A DNA stretch of 64,000 nucleotides, from contig CAYMGE010000027.1 of assembly GCA_964389925.1 (NCBI GenBank), positions 1-64,000 on the forward strand. The letters are read 5' to 3'. Of the stretch, positions 34,293 to 42,511 are shown in pieces. Numbering within the stretch: position 1 is the stretch's first letter; every line of letters starts with the position of its first letter. The stretch is from CALECP01 sp964389925. GTDB taxonomy: Bacteria > Chloroflexota > Anaerolineae > Promineifilales > Promineifilaceae. Made by a program: the position numbers and the translations under genes. The notes under the pieces are model-generated. The model worked only from the letters and a program-made list of their open reading frames with translations. It ran no database searches and was not told the DNA's origin.

Positions 34293-37172
34293 ATGAGAAT
34301 AGTGACCTTTTTTATGATATTTATGACGCTCGCCGTCAGCATACTGTTTTTTGTGCCTATGGGGAATGCAAGCGAAGCTGCCCCGGCCGAAATCATCGTT
34401 ATTGCTGACGAGTACGAGCCATTGCAAAAGATGTTAGAGACGCAAAACGTTCCATTTTCTGTTTTGCCTGCCATCTATCAGCACAATTTCAACACGACGT
34501 ACAAAGATGTGGCGTTGCCAGCAGAGTGTCCAGCAGCGCAACCGATCATCCGCATCGACCTACACCACCTCTCTGAACAGAAGCGCGAGGAGATGACCGC
34601 ACAAATTGAGTCATTTGTCACAGAATATGCCCCCGCTTGCCAAATCATAGACGAAGACATCAGCGCACTGCTCGATATTGTCCCGTTGCAAATTATGATC
34701 ACGGGAACAGAGGAGGAACTAACAATTATTGAAGGGGTGTTCGTGGGGGAGATTCATAAAGTTGAGGGGAAGGCTGTTAGTAATAGCGTGCAAATAACAC
34801 AACTTTATACATTGACTGAAGGTTTGCATCCATTTGACCTGAGTCTTGACATTGCAAACACATACCCAAACGTGTTTGCCGAGCCGAATGGAATCATACG
34901 GGCAGCTTGGAAGCTGTTTGGTGTGACGCTCCCCGCTCCCACACCTCGTGGGAACGCCTATCTCCCCCCTTACAACTTGACCTCCGTAACTCGAAACGAT
35001 GGATCACAGATAACACCAGAAGGTGCGGGTGTATTAGTGAAAACCTTCGACAATGCAGCATGGTCTGGTACAAACCCCAGATATGATGGGAAGGACTTTA
35101 GCATTGTGCGGCATGATACGGCACTACCGCCACTGCTCAACAATACGGGGATGCAACTGCATGGTGTTGTCGTGGCAGCCGAGTTAATTGAAAAAGCACC
35201 AGAAGCTGACTTAGAACTACACGCTATTTTGAATGCAAATGGCGAGGGAACCATTTTTCAGTTGTTGGAAGCCCTCGACCAGATTATTAACCAAGCCAAC
35301 CCGAATCAGCCAATGGTTCTCAATGCACCCATCTATCTTTCCCCACCACTGGATGGATTAAGTGGTCAATCGGCCTTACATTACGCGAATGATGCGTTAA
35401 TGGCTCTTTCCAATCCCGTTCACTTTGCAATTGCCGCTGGTAACGGTGCGCCTGATATGACGGCCGAAAATTATCTGGCAACCGTTTTTGATAATGATGT
35501 CGTTGTTGCTGGATTTGTAGCAGATACATTTGGTAGTGGGAATAAGTTCGGCCCAGCGAGCTTCTCGCAAGGCGGCGATATAGCAGCATGGAGCGGTGGG
35601 TTTGGTGTGCGAACCAATATGGATAGGCAGACCTTTCTGCGGCATCCAGAGAAATTCATCTGGAAATACATTCCAGTCATACAGGGTGTAACGACGAGTG
35701 ATGGATTTTTGCCAGTCGCGGGAACGTCAATTGCAACCCCTACTGTTGCGGGGGCGTTGGCGCGTGCTGCACAGTTAGATCAACGTGGCGATCTGCGTCC
35801 TGAACTGTTTGGCACGGCCGACAAGAATTATGTGCATGACCCGTACACTATTTTGGGCGATGGAATCTTCTGCGCTGAACGGTTTTTACAAGAAGTTGCG
35901 AATCCCAGCGTGCCGACAGATGCGTGTCAAGTTCTGAAACAGATTGTGCCACCGACATTGACAGTTGAGTCAAATTATGCGGAGGTTTCGACAGGGGATG
36001 AGTTGACTTTAAATATTTCGCTCAATTCGGCCGATCACGACATATCCGCCCTCGCTTTCTCCCTTCCGATGGATTCTTGTCTAACATTTGACAAAGAGGA
36101 CACAAATCAGGATGGCGTTATCAACAATGTCACCGTTGATAATTCACTGGAAGATTATTTGATTATGACAGGCGTTGAAGCAAACGGTCAATTGCGAATC
36201 GTGATTAGTGATGGGCGACAAGAACAGCACGCGATTGATAATGGCAGGTTGATGCAGATTGCAATTTCGGCCGATTGTGCCACAACAACCCCACTGACAA
36301 CCACTGTTGAGTTTGCCAACGTCTCACTTGGCACAACAGAAGGCGAGGATGCAGCAGGTGTGACGCGAGGCACGACTATCGTTGTTTCGCCTCATCAGCG
36401 CGGTGATTGCAACGGAAATGGTAATGTCGCATCGGCAGATCTGTCTTCAATCCCATTAGAAATCTTCGATCAAGATGGCAACTTATGGCTTGATACGCTT
36501 GGTGGCACATTTCGCGGGATGCCAGTGGGCTGTGATGCAAGAGCAGATGAGGTAATCAATGCAGTCGATATTTCATGTGGACGTTTGCTCGTTTTTCATG
36601 GCACACACAACTGTGCAACCGTGTCAGCTAAACAAAGTCGCAACGTTGCCGCCAATCTCACGCTTCCACAAGGCGTTGTGCCAACCGATGGGTTTGTCGA
36701 GATACCATTAAGACTAGCAGCGCATGGAAACAGTATCAACACTATTGTCCTATCGCTTGATTTTGACGAAACACAGCTTGCCTATGAGTCGGTTCGCTTT
36801 CGGTCGAGTGCAGGGGCAACGTTGGTCGTGGATTCAACCGACCAAGATGGTGAGTTGGATATTACACTGATGCAAGCGGGCGCGATCTCCGAAGGTGAGT
36901 TGCTCTGGCTGACGTTCCGCGTGTTAGATGAAGCCGATCAAGAGGAGGCATTTGTGCGCTTTTCGGCCGATCCCGCCCCCTCACTTGGTAATACAGATGG
37001 TGAAGGTGTCCCGCTCGACACACAAGATGGCTCTATCTGCCTTAACTGCACCCCAACAGCGGTACAGGTACAAGGTATAAGCGCAAACAGATCAAACTTG
37101 TCTTTGCTGCTGCTTCTTTATAGCGCATTAATTTGTCTGACCCTCTTCTCTCTTCCCAAGCGGAAACACTAA
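34293..37172 (+). CDS. Secreted subtilisin-like (S8) protease with cohesin and dockerin-like domains
   Basis: The protein has 959 residues. The signal peptide is MRIVTFFMIFMTLAVSILFF. A prodomain-like region is followed by a divergent S8 domain: Asp253 (TFDNAAW), His289 region (QLHGVVVAAEL), oxyanion Asn (IAAGNGAP) and Ser478 (GTSIATPTVAGALA). Then come a cohesin-like domain (about 560-700), a calcium-loop dockerin-like stretch (GDCNGNGNVASADL; DEVINAVDIS), a second cohesin-like domain (about 790-920) and a C-terminal hydrophobic helix ending LPKRKH, which should anchor it. Cohesin and dockerin in one chain would allow self-assembly. The ATG at 34293 has an AGGAG box; a TTG at 34251 is rejected. 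The first two thirds carry no TCGGCCGA copy. Confidence 0.8.
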   Translation: MRIVTFFMIFMTLAVSILFFVPMGNASEAAPAEIIVIADEYEPLQKMLETQNVPFSVLPAIYQHNFNTTYKDVALPAECPAAQPIIRIDLHHLSEQKREEMTAQIESFVTEYAPACQIIDEDISALLDIVPLQIMITGTEEELTIIEGVFVGEIHKVEGKAVSNSVQITQLYTLTEGLHPFDLSLDIANTYPNVFAEPNGIIRAAWKLFGVTLPAPTPRGNAYLPPYNLTSVTRNDGSQITPEGAGVLVKTFDNAAWSGTNPRYDGKDFSIVRHDTALPPLLNNTGMQLHGVVVAAELIEKAPEADLELHAILNANGEGTIFQLLEALDQIINQANPNQPMVLNAPIYLSPPLDGLSGQSALHYANDALMALSNPVHFAIAAGNGAPDMTAENYLATVFDNDVVVAGFVADTFGSGNKFGPASFSQGGDIAAWSGGFGVRTNMDRQTFLRHPEKFIWKYIPVIQGVTTSDGFLPVAGTSIATPTVAGALARAAQLDQRGDLRPELFGTADKNYVHDPYTILGDGIFCAERFLQEVANPSVPTDACQVLKQIVPPTLTVESNYAEVSTGDELTLNISLNSADHDISALAFSLPMDSCLTFDKEDTNQDGVINNVTVDNSLEDYLIMTGVEANGQLRIVISDGRQEQHAIDNGRLMQIAISADCATTTPLTTTVEFANVSLGTTEGEDAAGVTRGTTIVVSPHQRGDCNGNGNVASADLSSIPLEIFDQDGNLWLDTLGGTFRGMPVGCDARADEVINAVDISCGRLLVFHGTHNCATVSAKQSRNVAANLTLPQGVVPTDGFVEIPLRLAAHGNSINTIVLSLDFDETQLAYESVRFRSSAGATLVVDSTDQDGELDITLMQAGAISEGELLWLTFRVLDEADQEEAFVRFSADPAPSLGNTDGEGVPLDTQDGSICLNCTPTAVQVQGISANRSNLSLLLLLYSALICLTLFSLPKRKH

Positions 37173-37192
37173 CCCGCACTCTTTCTTTGAAT

Positions 37193-37224
37193 AAGCCCGA
37201 TGTGGGAAAACACATTGGGCTTTT
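37193..37224 (+). terminator. Intrinsic terminator after the subtilisin-cohesin gene
   Basis: Twelve-base arms AAGCCCGATGTG and CACATTGGGCTT (one G-T pair) enclose a GGAAAA loop and are followed by TTATT. It starts 21 bases after the stop codon. Confidence 0.85.
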
Positions 37225-37331
37225 ATTCAAAATAAGGTTGTTTTCTTCCGTCAAAATCGTTTGGGAAACGTTCTATAAGTAGACAACAAGTAGTAACAAA
37301 GGAGATGGTAAATGTAACAAGTAGAAAAAAA

Positions 37332-37422
37332 GAAAGCCGCTTTGAGAATAAATCCTCAAAACAGCTTCCCACTTGAGAATTGGATTGTAGCATGTTTTTC
37401 CCCAATTTTTCAAGCGGCTTTC
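37332..37422. repeat. Inverted repeat with alternative internal hairpins in the leader of the cohesin/dockerin gene
   Basis: Eleven-base perfect arms GAAAGCCGCTT (37332-37342) and AAGCGGCTTTC (37412-37422) enclose 69 bases. Inside, CTCAAA at 37355-37360 can pair either with TTTGAG at 37341-37346 or with CTTGAG at 37372-37377; the two pairings exclude each other. It fills most of the 325-base spacer and ends 75 bases before the ATG at 37498. An attenuator-like or other RNA switch is possible, and so is a mobile-element scar. Confidence 0.5.
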
Positions 37423-37497
37423 GTATCAACGCCAATTTGATCGTCCACTGCAACTGCGATGAAATACTCTATCGCGTTGCCTCTCAGAAGGAAAACC

Positions 37498-40215
37498 ATG
37501 TTTCATTCAAAACAGAAAATGTTTGTTCTGTTGCTTTTGCTGGCTTTGTTCAGCTTGACCCTGAGCGTAACAGCTCAACGTGCTGAAGAATACCCTACCG
37601 ATACTGCCCCACCAGATTATAAGCCAATCCCTGTTCGACCGAATCAAGAGCGTGCTACGGCTGATGTTGCGCTCCTGATCGATGTGCAGCCGTGGGGATC
37701 AACCGCTATCCAAAACATTTTGAACGGGTGGTCGATTCCATTTGATGTTTACAACTCGACTGCATTTCCTGTCAATCTCTCGCCCTATAAACTCGTCATC
37801 GTTGCAGAAGATCAGACCGACGACTTTTATCATCGACTAGGTGACCATGAATCGATGTTGGAAGTGTATCTGAAGGAAAATTGTGGTGTGCTTGAAGTGC
37901 ATGGCTCAGGCTGGGGTTGGAATGGCGGCAATGCCAGCCAATTTCATCTGCCTGGTGGCGTAGACTTGGTTGGCGCACAGTATGAATGGGATAACGCGAC
38001 TGTTGCCGCACACCCAGCGATGGCAGGGATTGCCAACCCATTTTCTGGCACTTATGCCAGTCATGGTATTTATAGCAACCTCATTGCAGGAACAAACACA
38101 CATGTCGTTGCTGGCAACGTGATTGATCCAAACGAGCCACCGACCTTCATTGAATACAGTTACGGCAATGGTCTGGTCATTGGCACAATGCAAACGCACT
38201 CCTATGCATATCACTATAATCAAGCAGGGAAAAATATCCTTCCACAGTTGTTGGATTACGCTTATAGCAAAGCTGAGTCATGTGAGCCTGATTTGGCAAT
38301 TAAGAAATCGGCCGAACCCAATCACTTCACCGTCAATCAACCCGCACAGTATGAGCTTTTCGTCGAAAATGTCGGCTCTGGTTCCGCAATTGGGCCGATT
38401 ACCGTCAACGATACGCTGCCCACTGGTATCACACCTGTGAACGCCACAACAGGCGTTTCCCCTGTACCCGCTGGCTGGAGTTGCACATACACTGCACCAA
38501 CTATTACCTGTACACACCCTAGCCCTCTCTCGGCTGGTTATACTGCGACGTTTCCTATTCCCATTAACGTCGCTAATGCAGCTATGCCTTTCGTTAAAAA
38601 TTGCGCGACAGTCAAGAGTTCCAATGATGTGGATGATCAAAATAACAGCTCCTGTGTTGAAACAGACGTTATCGAGAGTCAAATACCGATTGAATGGTGT
38701 GCAACAGGTTGGGACATCATCTTTGCCCCGAACGGAGCCTATCTCGACATTCACATGCGAATCTACAATGACACTGCAACGACACAAAGCTACAACCTCG
38801 CGTTTGTGATGGGTGCGGGCATGACGGGAACCCCAACGGGCAGCATTATCATCCCCGCGGGTGCGCCGCCAGTCGCTGTTCCATCCATGTCTAGCCAGTT
38901 TGTCAAATACCGCCTCACGCCTCCACCCACAATTGTCACGTCACCTGCCAATTACGAATTTGCCGTGACCAATCTCAACACAGGTGACCAATTCGACTGT
39001 GGCGGACATGTTTGGAAAGATGTCGGAGGTGTATGGGTGGAAACTGTGCCGGGCGACCCAATTCTTGCTAATCCAAATCAAGCTGTTCAAGTTGAGTTTG
39101 TCATTCATAATGACGGCAACGCAGCGGTTGATGTCGCTATCGATTTTGAAGGAATGGCTATGGTCAATGGTATGGAGCAACCTGTTATGCAGTTGAACAA
39201 TCCAAACCCAACAGGTAGCATCACTATCCTACCTGGAGATGACGCATCTGCTACCGTTGATGTCACTATCGACGATGTTGGTGCAGAGGTTTTTGGAGAC
39301 GTGATGGGAATTTTCCATCTCAACGGAAACGCAGACCCCGATTTGATCGCCTCCGCCATCGTCTACACCGAGATTGATAACACTGTCGGCGAACTGTATA
39401 TCGATCCAGGCACAACTACACTCCCGCTTGGCGATACCACTGACATCGCAGTTGCGTTTGATGCTGGGGCAACAGGCGTTCAGGGATTAGACCTCGATCT
39501 GCAATTTGATCCAGCCATTGTCACAGTAATTGATGTAGTGGCTGGTAACTGCTTCGACTTCACAATTGAGGATTCGTTTGACAATGCCGCAGGGACAATT
39601 GAGTTTGCCGCCGCAATGACAGGGGTTGCCTGCACAGACGGCGAGGCTGCCATCATCACAGTTGAAGGCGCAGCGACAGGTAATAGCTTCGTCTCGTTCA
39701 CCAATTGGGCAATATCAGACTCACTGGGAGACCCCATCATTTTAGGTGCAACGGCTGGCGCAGTAAACGTGATTTCAGAAGGTGAAGTGAGCGGTACAGT
39801 CGAGCTACAGTCACGCACTGACCACAGCGGGGCAACGGTCACGCTCTGGGATGGCGCAACAGCCATCGCCACGGCAACGACAAATGCCGCAGGGGAATAT
39901 AGCCTCAATGTTGCGCCAGGTACGTATGAGATCAGCGTAGAGATGGACAGCTATCTTGATGGACGCAAAAGTGGCATCAACGTGACGATTGGCAACACGA
40001 CGACAGTGAACAGTGTCCAACTGCTTGGTGGGGATGTAAACGCCAGCGACTGCATCAACATCTTTGATATTGCGGCGATTGCTGGCTCGTTTGGCAACAG
40101 CGTGCCACCCGCTCCTGTAAATCTCGACATCAATGGGGATGGGACGATCAACATTCTTGACATCGCTGTTTCTGCTGGAAATTACCCACAATGTGAACCT
40201 ATTCCGTGGCCGTAG
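37498..40215 (+). CDS. Secreted multidomain cohesin/dockerin protein
   Basis: The protein has 905 residues. The signal peptide is MFHSKQKMFVLLLLLALFSL. Domains in order: a ThuA/GATase-like domain (about 50-270; VLEVHGSGWGWNGG), a DUF11 domain (SAEPNHFTVNQPAQYELFV), an Ig-like region, a cohesin domain (about 640-770; LDLDLQFDPAIVTVIDVV), a carboxypeptidase-regulatory domain (GATVTLWDGATAIATATTNA) and a C-terminal dockerin with two calcium loops (GDVNASDCINIFDIAA; DINGDGTINILDIA). It starts at the ATG at 37498 with a GAAGGA box; an ATG at 37459 would add a non-signal-like leader. No membrane anchor is seen, so it may be held by cohesin-dockerin contact with its neighbours. Confidence 0.82.
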   Translation: MFHSKQKMFVLLLLLALFSLTLSVTAQRAEEYPTDTAPPDYKPIPVRPNQERATADVALLIDVQPWGSTAIQNILNGWSIPFDVYNSTAFPVNLSPYKLVIVAEDQTDDFYHRLGDHESMLEVYLKENCGVLEVHGSGWGWNGGNASQFHLPGGVDLVGAQYEWDNATVAAHPAMAGIANPFSGTYASHGIYSNLIAGTNTHVVAGNVIDPNEPPTFIEYSYGNGLVIGTMQTHSYAYHYNQAGKNILPQLLDYAYSKAESCEPDLAIKKSAEPNHFTVNQPAQYELFVENVGSGSAIGPITVNDTLPTGITPVNATTGVSPVPAGWSCTYTAPTITCTHPSPLSAGYTATFPIPINVANAAMPFVKNCATVKSSNDVDDQNNSSCVETDVIESQIPIEWCATGWDIIFAPNGAYLDIHMRIYNDTATTQSYNLAFVMGAGMTGTPTGSIIIPAGAPPVAVPSMSSQFVKYRLTPPPTIVTSPANYEFAVTNLNTGDQFDCGGHVWKDVGGVWVETVPGDPILANPNQAVQVEFVIHNDGNAAVDVAIDFEGMAMVNGMEQPVMQLNNPNPTGSITILPGDDASATVDVTIDDVGAEVFGDVMGIFHLNGNADPDLIASAIVYTEIDNTVGELYIDPGTTTLPLGDTTDIAVAFDAGATGVQGLDLDLQFDPAIVTVIDVVAGNCFDFTIEDSFDNAAGTIEFAAAMTGVACTDGEAAIITVEGAATGNSFVSFTNWAISDSLGDPIILGATAGAVNVISEGEVSGTVELQSRTDHSGATVTLWDGATAIATATTNAAGEYSLNVAPGTYEISVEMDSYLDGRKSGINVTIGNTTTVNSVQLLGGDVNASDCINIFDIAAIAGSFGNSVPPAPVNLDINGDGTINILDIAVSAGNYPQCEPIPWP

Positions 40216-40248
40216 TCAGCGTCTACTTATAACTTCCAGATTTGAGAG

Positions 40249-40286
40249 GTATTTGGTGTTCGGTTAGGTTACTGAACACCGAATAC
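40249..40286. repeat. GTATTCGGTGTTC-type hairpin between cohesin genes
   Basis: Sixteen-base arms pair fully with two G-T wobbles around a TAGGTT loop. The same words (GTATTCGGT, TGAAC/GAATAC) form a second hairpin at 62968-63022. It is followed by AAAA, not T, on this strand, so it is more likely a dispersed intergenic repeat than a terminator. Confidence 0.65.
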
Positions 40287-40334
40287 AAAATTACGGGAGA
40301 ATCGGCCGAACCACATTCTCCCTAAGAGGAAATC

Positions 40335-40967
40335 ATGTTTAATCATTGGCAAAAAATTACGCTCTTACTGCTCCTTTTTACATTGGCAAGCACATCCATC
40401 GTCGCCGCACAGACCGACGCAGTTTTGCGACTTGTCGCCAGCGAAGAATCAACGGGCGAAACGACGATTGAAATACAACTCGCTGAGATAAACGACGTTT
40501 TCGCACTTGAATTGGCAATTGATTTTGATCCAGCTTTGCTCGAAGTTGTCGATAACACCGTCGTCAGCGGTAACTGCCCCACAGCCGATTTTGAATTGGC
40601 AAATGATGTGGATGCAACGACAGGAACTATCTCTTATGCCGTCACGCAACTGCAATCTGAGCCATGTAACGGAGGGCAAGTTGCGACATTTAATGTGCAG
40701 TGTGTTGGGGAAGCCACCCCAGCAACTTTGACATTCGGCACACACCTTATTGCAGATAGAAATGGCCTTCCCTTAGACCACAGTGTTGAGGAGACCACAA
40801 TTAACTGTGTCCCTACTGCTGTTACGCTACGCGACGTTTCATCTGGGAATACGCCTTTCTCATCACAACTGATTCTGATCTTGTTGGGCGTTGCATTCTT
40901 GGCAATTGGTGTGTTATGGCTAGTTCGACGCATAAAACGGTCGCCCCACACCATCCCCAATTCCTGA
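40335..40967 (+). CDS. Small membrane-anchored cohesin protein
   Basis: The protein has 210 residues. The signal peptide (KITLLLLLFTLASTSIVAAQ) is followed by a single cohesin-like domain (INDVFALELAIDFDPALLEV, then QVATFNVQC) and a C-terminal transmembrane helix (LILILLGVAFLAIGVLWLV) with a basic end (RRIKRS). This is the expected shape of a surface anchor that holds dockerin-bearing proteins. It directly follows the dockerin-ending protein and is the natural receptor for it. The start has a GAGGAAATC box. Two cysteines in the domain may form a disulphide. Confidence 0.82.
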   Translation: MFNHWQKITLLLLLFTLASTSIVAAQTDAVLRLVASEESTGETTIEIQLAEINDVFALELAIDFDPALLEVVDNTVVSGNCPTADFELANDVDATTGTISYAVTQLQSEPCNGGQVATFNVQCVGEATPATLTFGTHLIADRNGLPLDHSVEETTINCVPTAVTLRDVSSGNTPFSSQLILILLGVAFLAIGVLWLVRRIKRSPHTIPNS

Positions 40968-41004
40968 CGTTATTCGCATGGCGGCAAAAAGATGATGTGT
41001 CGCC

Positions 41005-42402
41005 ATGCTGACCATCAAAGATAAAGCCATGAACCACAAATCTCGCAACCTCACGTTCCCCCTCACAATCATCTACCTCATGTTGGCTTTGATCCTGCTC
41101 GTCGGCTGGCAGCGCAATAAGCAGCAACTCGCCGCTGAGACGGTCGATTCGCACCTGCACCATTTGATGACAGAGGCAGCCGTTGAGCCGATTGATCTCA
41201 ACCTGCCAACCAATTCGGCAAAGGCTGAGTTGGGGCGGTTGCTATTTTTTGACAAAGAGTTGAGTGGCAACCGCGATATTTCATGTGCGACGTGTCATCA
41301 TCCTGAGTTGGCATCGGCCGATGCACGCTCCCTCTCCGCTGGCACAGGCGGCACAGGTCTCGGCAAGCGGCGCGTCTTGGGCAAAAATCGCGTCGATATT
41401 CCACGCAATGCGCCCGAAATTTTTAATCGCGGTGCCACTGCATGGCGCACGATGTTCTGGGATGGGCGCATCGCGGCCGAGACATACACCCTAGAGACAC
41501 CGGCCGATGAACTACTCCCCGCAGGTCTCGACAACGCACTCGCCGCCCAAGCATTATTTCCCCCAACGTCTCGCCATGAGATGCGTGGCGACATCGGCGA
41601 CTTAGACACTCATGGCAACCCAAATGAGATCGCCCTTGCCGACGATGCCGACCCAACGCAAACATGGGATGCACTTATCAATCGTCTGATGGCAATTGAA
41701 GAATATCAAACGCTGTTCCGCGCTGCCTATCCAAACGAGAACGACTTTGGATTTGAACATGCCGCCAATGCGCTCGCAGCGTTTGAAGTTGCCGCCTTTT
41801 CATTTGATGACAGCCCGTATGATCGCTATGTAGCGGGGGAACAAACTGCATTGACGGAGGAGGAAAAGGCGGGAGCGATGCTCTTTTTTGGGGAGGCAGG
41901 TTGCAGCAGTTGTCATAATGGGGCGTTGTTGACAGATCAGAACTTTTACAACATTGGTGTGCCACAGTTGGGGCCCGGCAAGTCGAACGAGGATGGGTAT
42001 GATTTCGGCCGAATGCTCGAAACAGGCAACCCCTCTGACCGCTTCGCCTTCCGCACGCCACCACTCCGCAATGTCGCCTTGACCGCCCCCTACATGCACA
42101 ATGGCGCATACACAACGCTCGAAGGAACTGTGCGCCATCATCTCGACGTAACGGCCGCCCTCACCGACTACGATCTCATGCAGTTGGAACCCTCACTGCG
42201 CGAAACAGGCAAGATGGATGAGCGAACAATCCAAATGTTGAGCGAGAACCTTGCCCAACAGGTCGCAACACCATCTCAACTGTCTGATGGAGAAGTTGAG
42301 CAACTCCTCTCCTTTTTGCACGCGCTTACATCACCCTCTGCAACAGATCTCGTTGATCTTGTGCCAACGACCGTTCCAAGTGGTTTGCCAGTTAACGACT
42401 GA
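41005..42402 (+). CDS. Di-haem cytochrome c peroxidase family protein
   Basis: The protein has 465 residues. After an N-terminal membrane anchor or signal (FPLTIIYLMLALILLVGW), two CxxCH haem c motifs are visible: CATCHHPELASADARSLS near residue 95 and CSSCHNGALL near 305, with GRLLFFDKELSGNRDIS before the first and TPPLRNVALTAPYMHNGAY near the end, the standard CcpA/MauG pattern. It reduces hydrogen peroxide with electrons from cytochrome c, or performs MauG-like oxidation, outside the cytoplasmic membrane. The start is either ATG 41005 or ATG 41029; neither has a strong ribosome site. It is probably not part of the cohesin transcript. Confidence 0.9.
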   Translation: MLTIKDKAMNHKSRNLTFPLTIIYLMLALILLVGWQRNKQQLAAETVDSHLHHLMTEAAVEPIDLNLPTNSAKAELGRLLFFDKELSGNRDISCATCHHPELASADARSLSAGTGGTGLGKRRVLGKNRVDIPRNAPEIFNRGATAWRTMFWDGRIAAETYTLETPADELLPAGLDNALAAQALFPPTSRHEMRGDIGDLDTHGNPNEIALADDADPTQTWDALINRLMAIEEYQTLFRAAYPNENDFGFEHAANALAAFEVAAFSFDDSPYDRYVAGEQTALTEEEKAGAMLFFGEAGCSSCHNGALLTDQNFYNIGVPQLGPGKSNEDGYDFGRMLETGNPSDRFAFRTPPLRNVALTAPYMHNGAYTTLEGTVRHHLDVTAALTDYDLMQLEPSLRETGKMDERTIQMLSENLAQQVATPSQLSDGEVEQLLSFLHALTSPSATDLVDLVPTTVPSGLPVND

Positions 42403-42413
42403 CCAAAAAGATA

Positions 42414-42504
42414 TGGCTCTTTGGGAATTCAGGCGGCATTGGCCATTTTCTCTTATGGCATGATCTCATCTTTCCTGTCAACTTCTTGAGTTCCCAAAGA
42501 GCCA
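42414..42504. repeat. Long inverted repeat between convergent genes
   Basis: Near-perfect arms of about 18 bases, TGGCTCTTTGGGAATTCA (42414-42431) and TGAGTTCCCAAAGAGCCA (42487-42504), surround a 55-base loop. One internal base differs. It lies between the convergent peroxidase and VWA-subtilisin genes and could act as a bidirectional terminator or be a MITE-like remnant. Confidence 0.7.
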
Positions 42505-42511
42505 CAGTACA

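Noticed and set aside
34293..40967. Cellulosome
   Set aside because: Cohesins and dockerins are present, but no glycoside hydrolase, carbohydrate-binding module or scaffoldin with repeated cohesins is found.
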